A stretch of 36,552 nucleotides of DNA from Acidimicrobiales bacterium (GCA_014240365.1 JAAZXC010000012.1:1-36552); one strand, 5' to 3'; positions 1 through 8,666 are shown, numbered from the stretch's first letter. Numbers and translations are program-made. Notes: generated from the sequence alone by a model not told the origin.

Positions 1-189
1 GCGGGCGGCCTGGGTCCATTCGGCTGGGTCCTGGTCGGCGACTGCGGTCGAGACCAGGGCGACGGTCGCCTCGCGAGCGCACACGTCGGGCGGGCGCCCG
101 AAGAGCACTTCGTGGCCGGCGCACTCCAGCTCCTGGCGCAGCGGGCCCCCGGCGAGCTCGGGCTCGGCAGACAGCGCGATGCGGGCCAT
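1..189 (-). CDS. Unidentified ORF, N-terminal part, cut by window edge
   Basis: Sixty-three codons are visible from an ATG that overlaps the stop of the upstream methyltransferase fragment in a TGATG arrangement, so translation is probably coupled. The protein begins MARIALSAEPELAGGPLRQE and continues through a hydrophobic strand (VALVSTAVAD) to the window edge. A beta-alpha-beta start with a short strand followed by an acidic/Trp segment is compatible with a Rossmann-like fold, such as a short-chain dehydrogenase without the classical TGxxxGIG motif. That is only a guess, because too little of the protein is present. It appears to be the third gene of a minus-strand unit starting with the CoA-transferase fusion. 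Confidence 0.5.
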   Translation of the reverse strand, partial: MARIALSAEPELAGGPLRQELECAGHEVLFGRPPDVCAREATVALVSTAVADQDPAEWTQAAR

Positions 190-506
190 CAGCGAGCCTC
201 CCAGGCGGCCAGGGCGGCTCGCATGAGAATGGTTGCACCTCCGCGCCACACTCCGGTCTCGACCAGGTCGCCGGGGATGTCATCGTCGAGCACGACTGTC
301 AGGCAGTCGATGAGGTTGTCCAGCCTCCGGCGCCCGATCATCGTCTCAGCTCCTTTGGGCCAGTCCCGGCCTTCGTTTCGATCCGCGGGATCCACCCACG
401 GTTCGTCGAGGTTCAGGAAGAGATCCCGGGACAGGCAGCCCGCCAGAAGGTCCAGGTAGCGGCGACGGAGGTCGGTGGTCACCGGTTCAGGCCGGGAGTT
501 CATCAA
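189..506 (-). CDS. Truncated TylF/MycF-type O-methyltransferase (N-terminal fragment)
   Basis: The 105-residue product matches the N-terminal part of the TylF (macrocin-O-methyltransferase) family: the RYLDLL...CLSRDLF opening, the DWPKGAETMIGRRRLDNL segment, and the SAM-binding motif I as GDLVETGVWRGGATILMRA. Family members are about 230-260 residues long. This one stops right after motif I, losing the rest of the SAM site and the metal and catalytic residues. I found no continuation of the family in the other two frames downstream, so a simple frameshift does not explain it. The start (ATG at 506, second ATG at 503) overlaps the end of the upstream CoA-transferase by about 20 bases, and the stop overlaps the next ORF's start. 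It is probably non-functional as a methyltransferase, either a gene remnant or a small protein of unknown role. Confidence 0.7.
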   Translation of the reverse strand: MMNSRPEPVTTDLRRRYLDLLAGCLSRDLFLNLDEPWVDPADRNEGRDWPKGAETMIGRRRLDNLIDCLTVVLDDDIPGDLVETGVWRGGATILMRAALAAWEAR

Positions 507-2910
507 CGGCTTCCAGTGCGCCGGCGCTGATGAGTTCCTCGACGCGGGTCGCCGTCATGCCCAGGTCGTCGATGCAGAACCGGCGTGTGTGCTGTCCGAT
601 GAACGGGGCTGGCCCGATGACCGGGGCCGCCATGGCGCTACCGGTTATGCATGCACCCTCAAGGACGACGCGGCCGAGGCCGGGCTGGTCCATCCCGACA
701 AGGAAGCCACGCTGCTCCAGGTGCGGGTCCTCCAGCTGCTCCACCGGATGCACGAGTCGCCCGGCGGGCACACCGGCGGCCTGGCAGAGGTCCTGCACGT
801 CTCGAGCGGACAGCTCGGCGGTCCATGCCGAAACGCCGGCGTTGACCAGGTCCCGGGCGAGGTGGCGGCCCGCTGTGGTTTCCAGGGCCTGGTCCTGTGC
901 CCATCCGGGGTTTCCCATGGCACTACGGAGGTTTGCCCAGTCATCGTCGTCCCTGACACACACGACGCACCACGTCTCGTCCCCGTTGCAGGCAAAGACT
1001 CCCCACGGGGCACCGGCGGAGGAGTCATTGCCTTCCGGTCGGGCCGAACCGCCGGTGACGGACTCCTGGAGGAACAGGTCGCCCAGGGTCCCCATGAGTG
1101 CCTCCACCTGGGCCACCTCGACGTGGGCACCGTGGCATCCCCTCTCCCTGGCAATGACGGCGGCGAGGGCTCCAAGTGCGCAGACCCGACCGGCCAGGTG
1201 GTCAGGGTGGATTGCGTTGCTGCCGGGCGGGCCCTCGCCGTCGTCGAAGGCCCAGAGCCAGCTCAGACCACCGACTGTCTGGATGGTCGGCCCGTAGCCG
1301 GTCCAGCCAGCCAGGGGTCCACGCGAGCCCATCAACTGGCTACTCACCATGACCAGGCGGGGGTTCAGTGCATGCAGGGCCTCCCAGCCGAGGCCCAGGT
1401 CCTCCATCGTGCCGGTGGAATTGTTCTCGATTACCACGTCGGCCCAGCCCACAAGGTGCTCGAGCACCTCGGCGGCCCCGTCGTGCTTCAGGTCCAGCCC
1501 GAGGCAACGCTTGGTGCGGCTGGATGATGCGAACGAGGGCGTCATCTCACCGCCCAGGAAGATCCTGATGAAGTCCGGATAGGAGCGGCTCTCCACCTTC
1601 ACCACATCGGCCCCGTACTCGGCCAGCATCCGCCCGCATTCAACGCCGACGCCGCCATGTCCGAAGTCCGCGACGCGAAGGCCACGCAACGGCAGGTTCC
1701 GGGCATCACTCGTGTCGTTGGGGAGAGCCCCGTCGTCCCGTGCTGCATGATCGCAGGAGTCCAGGAAGCGGTTGCCGGTGAAGGCTGCCTCATGTTCTCC
1801 GAGCGAAGCGGATCGGAATCTGTAGCCGACGCGTTCGCCATCGACCTCCCACATTCCGGCCATCACCGACGCCCGAAGCCCGGGGGCCACCTCCGCCTGT
1901 CTGAACGAACCACGGGCAGCGAAATGCCCGTCGGCGAGGATGTCAGCAGGGGAGAGCATCGGGGTGGCCACGATTCCCCTTGACTGGGCCTCGCGACAGC
2001 CATCCAACATCCCCAGACTCGACCAGTGCGCCCTGAACAGCTCGTTGAGGACATCCAGATTGGAAAGCCGGTTGAAGAAACTCTCCCAGTACTCGTCGCC
2101 GAACGCCTCGGGCGAACCCATCCTCTCCCATAGGGCGCGCCACTGTCCGGGGGCCATCACGACCTGGCGGACGTATCCGTCGGCGCATGCAATGGTCGGG
2201 TACATGGGGCTGTCACCGGAGCGAAGCATCTGTGGCGCCGAGCCCCGGGCGAGGGAGTGGCTGGAGTTGGGCAGGCCCCAGGTGTTCATCTGCGCCAGCG
2301 CCTCGAGAGCCGAGACGTCCAGGTGCTGTCCGCCTCCTCCATGCATGACCTGGAGCAGGCCGAGCGTCACCGCGTAGGCACCGAGCACGCCGAGGGCGTC
2401 GGAAGCGAGGCTTCCCGGTGGCAGGAGCGGAGGCTTGTCGGGAACGCCCGAGAGGGCGAGCCAACCTGACAGCGCCACCACCACGTCGTCGGTGGCCTCC
2501 AGGTCCCGATCGGGCCCTGTCTGGCCGAAGTTCGTAAGCGATGCGATCACAATGTCGGGATTGCGTTGCGCAAGGACATCTGCTCCGAGTCCGAGTGAAG
2601 CGAGCATCCCCGGCTGGAACGATTCGACCAGCACGTCGGCTTCGGAGACCAACTCCAGGAGCTTCAATCGGCCCTCCGGGGTGGTGAGGTCCAGAACGGT
2701 GCTGCGCTTGTTGGTGTTGCGATAGGCGAAGTGGAGCGAGGTGCCATCCGGCCCGAATGGTGGGAGCCGCCTGCTCGCAACCCCGCCGGGAGGTTCGATC
2801 CGAAGTACGTCGGCTCCGAGGTCACCGAGCAGGCGCCCGCAGAGGTCGCCGCGTGCATCGGTCAGGTCCAGGACCCGGAGGTCCTCCAAGGGCAGGTAGG
2901 TGGTCGGCAT
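487..2910 (-). CDS. Fused double CaiB/BaiF family (class III) CoA-transferase
   Basis: The product is about 807 residues, twice the usual 390-400, and contains two tandem CaiB/BaiF domains. The first runs from LRVLDLTD with GADVLRIEPPGG, a TNKRSTVLDL motif and ESFQPGM. The second starts near LRGLRVADFG with GADVVKVES and TKRCLGLDLK. These enzymes move CoA between acyl-CoA and a carboxylic acid through an aspartyl-CoA intermediate. The first half keeps an Asp at the expected place (ATDD, residues 141-142). The second half has GYGPTIQ with Gly at about residue 540 where the catalytic Asp normally sits. This resembles a fused version of heteromeric enzymes in which one subunit is inactive. The start was set at ATG 2910 because homology begins there; the open frame extends upstream to 3066. 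The substrate is unknown. Confidence 0.85.
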   Translation of the reverse strand: MPTTYLPLEDLRVLDLTDARGDLCGRLLGDLGADVLRIEPPGGVASRRLPPFGPDGTSLHFAYRNTNKRSTVLDLTTPEGRLKLLELVSEADVLVESFQPGMLASLGLGADVLAQRNPDIVIASLTNFGQTGPDRDLEATDDVVVALSGWLALSGVPDKPPLLPPGSLASDALGVLGAYAVTLGLLQVMHGGGGQHLDVSALEALAQMNTWGLPNSSHSLARGSAPQMLRSGDSPMYPTIACADGYVRQVVMAPGQWRALWERMGSPEAFGDEYWESFFNRLSNLDVLNELFRAHWSSLGMLDGCREAQSRGIVATPMLSPADILADGHFAARGSFRQAEVAPGLRASVMAGMWEVDGERVGYRFRSASLGEHEAAFTGNRFLDSCDHAARDDGALPNDTSDARNLPLRGLRVADFGHGGVGVECGRMLAEYGADVVKVESRSYPDFIRIFLGGEMTPSFASSSRTKRCLGLDLKHDGAAEVLEHLVGWADVVIENNSTGTMEDLGLGWEALHALNPRLVMVSSQLMGSRGPLAGWTGYGPTIQTVGGLSWLWAFDDGEGPPGSNAIHPDHLAGRVCALGALAAVIARERGCHGAHVEVAQVEALMGTLGDLFLQESVTGGSARPEGNDSSAGAPWGVFACNGDETWCVVCVRDDDDWANLRSAMGNPGWAQDQALETTAGRHLARDLVNAGVSAWTAELSARDVQDLCQAAGVPAGRLVHPVEQLEDPHLEQRGFLVGMDQPGLGRVVLEGACITGSAMAAPVIGPAPFIGQHTRRFCIDDLGMTATRVEELISAGALEAVDELPA

Positions 2911-3042
2911 CGGTCCCGGATGGTCGTTGTCGGCTTCTGCCGAGGGTCTATCACCCGATCCACGGTGCGGGTGCAGCAGCGGGTACGGCAACCAGGAGTG
3001 GGTCACGGTTACCCTGCGCGCACCCCTACCGGCCAGACCCGC

Positions 3043-4212
3043 ATGACCAACCGACCAGCCACCCACCTCCGCCGAACCACGGCACTGGCCTGTCTCCTGT
3101 GGGCGGCCATGGCCTTGCCGGCCGGGGCGGTAAAGGAGACCGAGTCGATACGCGATGCCCGCGATCGTCGCGAGTCAGCAAGGAACGAGGCCGCCTCAGC
3201 CGCCGAGGCCCTCGAACTGGTGGCCGCCGAGGATGACCAGGTCTCCGATGCCCTGCATGCCCTGGACGATGCCGTATCGCTGCAGGAGGCCCGGATCACC
3301 GCAGCACGACAGGCCATCGAGGCCGCCGAGTCCGAGGCCACCCTGCGCTGGGTCCAGGCCGACCAGGTGGCCGCCGAGGTAGTTCAACTGCGGCGGAGGA
3401 TCCAGGAGCTGGCCGTGGACGTGTACATATCGCGAATGAGGCCGGGAATCCTGCTTGAGTCCGAAGACCTGACTCTCGGCATCCGCCGTGCTGCGATTCT
3501 CAATGCGGTGACAGGCGACCGGGGCGACCTCGTGGATCGGCTCCGTGCCCTGGAGTCCGACCTGGAGGACATTGCACTCTCGGCGGATGATGCGATCACC
3601 GATGCGCAGATACGACAGCGGGAACTGGAGTCCTCGATCCTCGTACTGGATCGGAGGATCGCTGCGAAGGAGGACGTGAAGTCCGAACTGGATGATCGGA
3701 TACGGACCTACGAGGCCGAGATCAAGCAGTTCGAACGCGACCAGTACGTCATGGCGATCCTCATCGAGAACCTGATCGCCGAGGAGCTCCGCAACTCAGC
3801 GCCGGACCTGACCAAGGAATCCGGCCAGGGCTTCATCATGCCCATGGAAGGCAGGTTGGGGTCCAGGTTCGGCCCTCGGAAGCACCCGATCTTCGGGACC
3901 ATGCGTCAGCACAATGGCGTGGACATCAGTTGCGTCAGGGGGCAGCCGATCTGGGCGGCGAAAGCCGGCAAGGTCCTGTTCGCCGGCTGGCAGAACGGCT
4001 ACGGAAACGTCGTGCTGATCGAGCACGAGGGACCGGTGGTAACCGTGTACGCCCACCAGCAGGAGGTCAACGTGTCGAGCGGCTACAACATCGACAAGGG
4101 GGAGGTGCTGGGCAGGTGTGGCTCCACCGGTTGGTCAACCGGCCCCCACCTGCACTTCGAACTCCGCTCAGGTGGCGAGGCCAAGGACCCGATGATCGTC
4201 CTTCCGGGCTGA
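3043..4212 (+). CDS. Secreted coiled-coil M23 family peptidase (EnvC/LytM-like)
   Basis: The predicted product is 389 residues. A basic N-terminus and hydrophobic stretch (ALACLLWAAMALPAGA) form a signal peptide. A long Ala/Glu/Arg-rich heptad-type region (about residues 35-255) is a coiled coil. The C-terminus is an M23 (LytM) domain: GSRFGPRKHP, then HNGVD (His290, Asp294) and HLHFE (His369/His371), the zinc ligands and active site of glycyl-glycine-type endopeptidases. Two cysteines inside the M23 domain (DISCVRG, GRCGSTG) could form a disulfide. The layout matches EnvC/RipA-like murein hydrolases or activators that act in cell separation outside the membrane. ATG 3043 was chosen because the signal peptide follows directly; the open frame itself begins at 2731. 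It is divergent from the CoA-transferase and convergent with hppA. Confidence 0.9.
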   Translation: MTNRPATHLRRTTALACLLWAAMALPAGAVKETESIRDARDRRESARNEAASAAEALELVAAEDDQVSDALHALDDAVSLQEARITAARQAIEAAESEATLRWVQADQVAAEVVQLRRRIQELAVDVYISRMRPGILLESEDLTLGIRRAAILNAVTGDRGDLVDRLRALESDLEDIALSADDAITDAQIRQRELESSILVLDRRIAAKEDVKSELDDRIRTYEAEIKQFERDQYVMAILIENLIAEELRNSAPDLTKESGQGFIMPMEGRLGSRFGPRKHPIFGTMRQHNGVDISCVRGQPIWAAKAGKVLFAGWQNGYGNVVLIEHEGPVVTVYAHQQEVNVSSGYNIDKGEVLGRCGSTGWSTGPHLHFELRSGGEAKDPMIVLPG

Positions 4213-4230
4213 GCAGCACCCCAGAACGGC

Positions 4231-4256
4231 CGAAGGGACCCCGGAGGGCCCCTTCG
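4231..4256. terminator. Hairpin between convergent M23 peptidase and hppA genes
   Basis: CGAAGGG at 4231-4237 pairs with CCCTTCG at 4250-4256 around a 12-base G+C-rich loop. It lies in the 67-base gap between two converging stop codons (4212 and 4280), where it could stop transcription from both sides. There is no clear T-tract, so it is a stem-loop with only a plausible terminator role. Confidence 0.45.
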
Positions 4257-4279
4257 GGAATCAATCTGTAAGGTGCTGG

Positions 4280-6376
4280 TCAGCCGACGAAAGCCGAGGC
4301 GAACACCAGTGAGACGATGGTCATCACCTTGATGAGGATGTTCATGGCCGGACCGGAGGTGTCCTTGAAGGGGTCGCCCACGGTGTCTCCGACAACGGCA
4401 GCCTTGTGGCATTCCGAGCCCTTACCGCCATGGTGTCCACTCTCTATGTACTTCTTGGCGTTGTCCCATGCGCCACCTGCATTGGCCATGAAGATTGCAA
4501 GGCAGAATCCGGTGACTAGGGCTCCGGCCAGGAAGCCGCCGAGTACGTCCACGCTGATGAAACCGAGGACGAGCGGAATGACCACGGCCAGTGAACCCGG
4601 GATGATCATCTCCTTGAGCGAGGCGGTGGTCGAAATGGCCACGCAGCGGGCTGAATCAGGGTTGACACCCGGCACGCCTTCGCGCAGGCCCGGAATTTCC
4701 CGGAACTGCCTGCGTACCTCTTCGATCATCTCCTGTGCGGCCCGACCAACGGCGTCGATGGTCAGTGCTGCGAAGAGGAACGGGAGCATGGCGCCGAGGA
4801 ACAGGCCGATGAAGACGTCCACCTCGCCCACGTTCAACGACAGGCTGCCACCGGCCTTGATCACGGCAAACTCGAAGCTCTTGAAGAGTGCCAGCGCCGT
4901 GAGGGCGGCTGAACCGACGGCGAAGCCCTTGGCGACGGCGGCGGTGGTGTTGCCCAACGAGTCGAGTGCATCGGTTACCTCGCGGACGCTGGGGTCCAAC
5001 TTGGCCATCTCGGCGATGCCGCCGGCGTTGTCGGCGATCGGACCGTAGGCGTCGACGGAGACCACCATGCCGGTGGTCGCCAGCATGCCGATGGCCGCCA
5101 CGGCAATGCCGTAGATGCCACCGTCCAGCGCACCGATCTTGTCGAAGGCCATCTCACCACCCCAGTAGGCGATGCCCACACCGATGGCGAGAAGTGACAC
5201 GGAGGCCGTCACCGAGATCATCCCAGTGGAGATTCCGCCGAGGAGTGTCGTTGCAGGACCGGTCTCGGTCTGCGAGGCGATCTTCCTGACCGGCGAGTAG
5301 TGGTCGGAGGTGTAGTACTCGGCTGTCTTGCCCAGCGCCCAGCCGGCGACGAGGCCGCCGATCACCGAGACTGCAAGGCCCAGCGGGTTGTCGAAGGCGT
5401 CGTTGTTGCCGAACAGCCAGTAGACGGTTCCGATGGTTGCCGCTGCGACCAGTCCCATGGCGACGTTGGTTCCCCTGTGCAGTGCCTTGGAGAGTTCCTT
5501 CGTGTCCGTCGAAGTCGAGCCCCCGACGAAGAAGGAACCGATGGTCGAGGCCAGCATGCCTGCGAAGGCGATTGCGATGGGAAACGAGAGGAGGGAGATG
5601 TTGGTAACCGCCGAGGCCTGCTCGGCTCCGAGGCCCAGGGCGAAGGCCACCAGCGAGATGGGCGCCAGGATCGACCCGGCGTAGCTCTCAAAGAGGTCCG
5701 CTCCCATGCCGGCGACGTCGCCGACGTTGTCGCCGACATTGTCCGCAATGGTCGCGGGGTTGCGTGGGTCGTCCTCGGGGATGCCAGCCTCGACCTTGCC
5801 GACCAGATCAGCGCCGACGTCGGCTGCCTTCGTGTAGATGCCACCACCGACCCTTGAGAAGAGGGCTATGGACGATGCTCCCAGGCCGTAAGCGGTCACG
5901 ACCTCGAAGGCGTCGTCGATCTGGATGACGAGGACGAAGACGATGTAGACGGCCATGAGGCCCAGAAGGGCGAGGCCTGCGACGGAGAAGCCCATGACGG
6001 CGCCGCCACGAAACGCAATGGAGAGGGCCTTGCCGGGTCCGTCCTTGGCTGCCTCCGTGGTGCGAGCGTTGGCCATGGTCGCAACGGTCATGCCTATGTA
6101 GCCGGCCAGGGCTGAGAGGCCGGCGCCGATCACGTAGGTGGCGGCCGCAGCAGGTGCGATGAGGACGCCGATGAGGATCGCCATTGCGGCAACGAAGACC
6201 GAAACCCAGCTGTATTCCTTCTTGAGGAATGCCTTGGAACCGTTCTGGATCTCGGTCATCAGGAAGACCATGCGTTCGTCGCCGGGATCGGCGGCCTTCA
6301 CGTTCTTGAAGAAGAATCCGGCAAGCAGCAGGCCCAGAAGGGCTGACGCTCCGGCCAGGTAGGGAATGGCGTCCAA
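4280..6376 (-). CDS. hppA: Membrane-bound ion-translocating pyrophosphatase (HppA)
   Basis: The 698-residue polytopic protein carries all hallmarks of M-PPases. The Mg-PPi site is DVGADLVGKVE followed by DDPRNPATIADNVGDNVGDVAGMGADLFESY, and the C-terminal acid and Lys residues (DTVGDPFKDTSGP) are present. It hydrolyses PPi and pumps ions out of the cytosol. The GNTTAA motif has Ala at residue 479 (Ala482 three further on) rather than the Lys of K+-independent enzymes, which predicts K+ dependence. The gate-region Glu is in DLFESY (Glu230), the position used by Na+-PPases and some H+-PPases, so the pumped ion is not certain. The start is TTG at 6376, chosen because a GAGGAG ribosome-binding site lies 8 bases upstream and no ATG suits. 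Confidence 0.97.
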   Translation of the reverse strand: MDAIPYLAGASALLGLLLAGFFFKNVKAADPGDERMVFLMTEIQNGSKAFLKKEYSWVSVFVAAMAILIGVLIAPAAAATYVIGAGLSALAGYIGMTVATMANARTTEAAKDGPGKALSIAFRGGAVMGFSVAGLALLGLMAVYIVFVLVIQIDDAFEVVTAYGLGASSIALFSRVGGGIYTKAADVGADLVGKVEAGIPEDDPRNPATIADNVGDNVGDVAGMGADLFESYAGSILAPISLVAFALGLGAEQASAVTNISLLSFPIAIAFAGMLASTIGSFFVGGSTSTDTKELSKALHRGTNVAMGLVAAATIGTVYWLFGNNDAFDNPLGLAVSVIGGLVAGWALGKTAEYYTSDHYSPVRKIASQTETGPATTLLGGISTGMISVTASVSLLAIGVGIAYWGGEMAFDKIGALDGGIYGIAVAAIGMLATTGMVVSVDAYGPIADNAGGIAEMAKLDPSVREVTDALDSLGNTTAAVAKGFAVGSAALTALALFKSFEFAVIKAGGSLSLNVGEVDVFIGLFLGAMLPFLFAALTIDAVGRAAQEMIEEVRRQFREIPGLREGVPGVNPDSARCVAISTTASLKEMIIPGSLAVVIPLVLGFISVDVLGGFLAGALVTGFCLAIFMANAGGAWDNAKKYIESGHHGGKGSECHKAAVVGDTVGDPFKDTSGPAMNILIKVMTIVSLVFASAFVG

Positions 6377-6385
6377 GGAAATGGC

Positions 6386-6391
6386 TCCTCG
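6386..6391 (-). promoter_or_regulatory. Ribosome-binding site fixing the TTG start of hppA
   Basis: Read on the minus strand this is GAGGAG, 8 bases ahead of the TTG codon at 6376. It decides in favour of a TTG start. Confidence 0.7.
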
Positions 6392-6587
6392 ATCAGGTCA
6401 CGTGGGACGTTGCATCTCCGACCGGTTGTCTCTGGGCGGAGGGGTTCGACGGAACTCGCCGCATTTGGCGGGATCGCACCGGAACCGGGTGGACTCTAGT
6501 GATATTCGCGCTCCGGGCCGCACATCGCGGCGAAGGAGAATGAGCGACCTGCCGAGGTGGCGAACAGACGGCCCGTGCGCCACTATC

Positions 6588-6593
6588 AGGAGG
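6588..6593 (+). promoter_or_regulatory. Ribosome-binding site fixing the GTG start of the cyclo-ligase
   Basis: A perfect AGGAGG is followed by 8 bases and GTG at 6602. This is the strongest Shine-Dalgarno sequence in the window and overrides the upstream in-frame ATG at 6557. Confidence 0.8.
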
Positions 6594-6601
6594 TGGATTC
6601 A

Positions 6602-7168
6602 GTGCCATACGATGTCGAAGCGATCAGGACCGAGATGCTGGCCCGCCGACGGGGGCTTGCGGCCGATGAGCTGTCCAGGGCCTCGGCCATCATCCTTGAG
6701 CGTCTTCTGGGGCTGCCCGAGATGCTCCCCGCCAGGATCGTCGGTGCCTACATCGGCATTCGGGGAGAGGCAGACCCCTCGCTGCTCAGTAGCGACCGGA
6801 GTTTCGAGGTGGCGCTTCCGGTGACCACGGCCGGAGAGGTGCTCCGCTTCGTGGTCCCTGACGGGCCGCTCGTGGCGGGCCCCTATGGAATCTCGCAGCC
6901 CGAAACCGGGCGGGAGGTCGATCCATGCAACCTGGACGTCGTCCTGGTGCCCCTTGTGGCAGCCGATCCGAGGGGCAACAGGGTCGGTCACGGTGCCGGC
7001 TTCTACGACTCGACGTTCGCCGACTGTCGGGGAGTCGGGGACTCGGGACCGGTCCTGATCGGAATCTGCCACTCCTTCCAGGTGGTGGCGGCACTCGAAC
7101 CTCGTCCATGGGACGTACCGATGGACCTGCTGGTGACCGAGGCAGGCCTGATCCGGCCGGGGGCCTGA
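6602..7168 (+). CDS. 5-formyltetrahydrofolate cyclo-ligase
   Basis: The 188-residue product belongs to the MTHFS family, which converts 5-formyl-THF and ATP to 5,10-methenyl-THF in the cytoplasm. The N-terminal EMLARRRGL segment resembles the family's helix-1 substrate/ATP-binding region. The C-terminal signature GNRVGHGAGFYDSTFA is the ATP/Mg phosphate-binding loop, and the protein ends with the usual VPMDLLVTEAG. The length matches the family (about 180-200). The GTG start follows a perfect AGGAGG. It is divergent from hppA across a 225-base region in which I could not identify a convincing -35/-10 pair, and precedes trkA by 78 bases. Confidence 0.92.
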   Translation: MPYDVEAIRTEMLARRRGLAADELSRASAIILERLLGLPEMLPARIVGAYIGIRGEADPSLLSSDRSFEVALPVTTAGEVLRFVVPDGPLVAGPYGISQPETGREVDPCNLDVVLVPLVAADPRGNRVGHGAGFYDSTFADCRGVGDSGPVLIGICHSFQVVAALEPRPWDVPMDLLVTEAGLIRPGA

Positions 7169-7246
7169 ACAGGTGGAGGACGCAGCCCGGTACCGGGCTT
7201 GTGGGATTGCCACCCCTGGAGCCGTTCCGTGGGGGAAGATTGGCCG

Positions 7247-8653
7247 GTGCACATAATCGTGGTGGGTGCCGGCGAGGTCGGCTCCTACGTGGCCGAACGC
7301 CTCAGCAGCCAGGGTCACCATGTGGCCCTCATCGAGTCGGACCCCGTGCGGTTCCGTGAGATCCAGGAAGGGCTCGACGTCCTGACGATCCACGGCAGCG
7401 GTACCGACCCGGAGACGCTCATAGAGGCTGGCGTCGCACAGGCGGACCTGCTCGTCGCCGTGACGCCGTATGACGAGACCAACATCCTGAGTGCCCTGCT
7501 GGCCCGGGGGGCGGGCGTCTCCAAGACTGTCGTGCGCGTGGAGTCGCGGGGGCTCCGTCACGAAGACGTCGACGCACTCTTCGACGGAGCGGACGACCAC
7601 CTGGTCATCGACCCGGATGAGGAGGTCGCCCATGCCGTCCTCAGGATTATGGAGTATCCGGGTGCCATGGAGGTCAACCAGATGGCCGGCGGAGAGGTGG
7701 AGGTCCTGACCGCCCGCCTGCCCGGTCACGCTCCGCTGGTCGGCGTGTCGTTGAAAACGCTGGGCGCCGAGTTGGAGCCCGACTGGGACTTCATCGTGGG
7801 TTCGATCACGCGTCGCGATGGCGACGCCGACGAAGAGGTCACGATCATTCCGCGTGGTGACTGGATTCTGCGGGAGGGCGACCTCCTCACGGTCATCTGC
7901 AAGCGCCGTGCGCTGAGAGACGTGACCGCCCGGATGGGGCTGTCGCGCGACATGCCCGACCGGGCGCTGCTGCTCGGCGGCGGACGCACAGCCCAGATGC
8001 TCGCCGATTCCCTGATCCAGCGCGGCCTGGACGTTGCCATCATCGAGGAGAAGAAGGAGCGGGCCGCCGAGCTGAGCGAGCTGGCCGAGTTGGAGAAGGC
8101 TCTCGTATACGAGGGCGACATCACCGATGCGACGATGCTGGACGAGGCCGGCGTTGCCAGCCAGGACGTGGTCATCGCTCTCACCGGTGCTGACGATGCG
8201 AACGTCCTGGCCTGCCTGTACGCCAAGGCTGCCGGGAGGCGTCACAGGCGCTCCGAGGAAACCGGCGGGCCCGAGACCATCGCCGTGGTCCACCGTCTGC
8301 AGCTCCTCGACCTCCTTGAGACGCACGAGGTGGACACCACGCTGAGTCCCCGCACGGCCACCGCCAACAGTGTGTTGCGCTTCGTCAGGGGCGAAGGCGA
8401 CACGGTCGCCGCCGTGGCCACCTCCCTGCACGGTGATGCCGAGGTGCTCGAGTTCGCCGTGGCCGAGGGCTGCCGTTGCGATGGCCGCCTGATTGCCGAC
8501 CTCGGGCTTCACGAGGACGTCCTCATCGCTGCCATCGTCCGTGATGGGAAGCCCCAGATAGGCCGGGGCCGAAGCACCCTGCGGGCACGCGACCACGTGA
8601 TAGCGGTGACGCGACCCGATTCGGCTCCGCTCCTCTCGTCGCTCTTCGAATGA
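7247..8653 (+). CDS. trkA: Trk potassium-uptake regulatory subunit TrkA
   Basis: The 468-residue protein has two tandem RCK units. The first begins with the Rossmann loop VVGAGEVGSYVAERL and the strand-ending acid ALIESD. The second begins LLLGGGRTAQMLADSL with VAIIEEK. Each is followed by a TrkA_C module (AELEPDWDFIVGSI...EGDLLTVIC and CRCDGRLIADLGLHEDVLIAAIVRDG...RARDHVIAV). Such proteins form a cytoplasmic ring that binds NAD(H)/ATP and gates TrkH. The start was placed at GTG 7247, immediately ahead of the first beta strand and preceded by a purine-rich GGGGGAAGA; the longer frame from 7199 has no family similarity. Two trkH genes follow directly, consistent with an operon. Confidence 0.95.
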   Translation: MHIIVVGAGEVGSYVAERLSSQGHHVALIESDPVRFREIQEGLDVLTIHGSGTDPETLIEAGVAQADLLVAVTPYDETNILSALLARGAGVSKTVVRVESRGLRHEDVDALFDGADDHLVIDPDEEVAHAVLRIMEYPGAMEVNQMAGGEVEVLTARLPGHAPLVGVSLKTLGAELEPDWDFIVGSITRRDGDADEEVTIIPRGDWILREGDLLTVICKRRALRDVTARMGLSRDMPDRALLLGGGRTAQMLADSLIQRGLDVAIIEEKKERAAELSELAELEKALVYEGDITDATMLDEAGVASQDVVIALTGADDANVLACLYAKAAGRRHRRSEETGGPETIAVVHRLQLLDLLETHEVDTTLSPRTATANSVLRFVRGEGDTVAAVATSLHGDAEVLEFAVAEGCRCDGRLIADLGLHEDVLIAAIVRDGKPQIGRGRSTLRARDHVIAVTRPDSAPLLSSLFE

Positions 8654-8666
8654 CCCGGTCGATCAG

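Noticed and set aside
1-189. Frameshift as cause of the short TylF-type gene
   Set aside because: None of the three frames downstream shows the next TylF motif (VWVADSFEG-like), so the missing part is absent rather than out of frame.
475-1527. Plus-strand open frame of 350 codons opposite the double CoA-transferase
   Set aside because: It is entirely antisense to a recognised gene and has no recognisable domain or ribosome-binding site.
6540-6824. ATG at 6540 close behind AAGGAG, opening a frame into the cyclo-ligase gene
   Set aside because: The spacing (2 bases) is too short, the frame runs deep into the cyclo-ligase gene, and the peptide has no recognisable feature.
6599-8596. Long minus-strand open frame of about 665 codons opposite the cyclo-ligase and trkA
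   Set aside because: It mirrors two well-supported genes, shows no family motif, and is rich in His, Gln, Gly and Arg as expected for the antisense of G+C-rich coding DNA.
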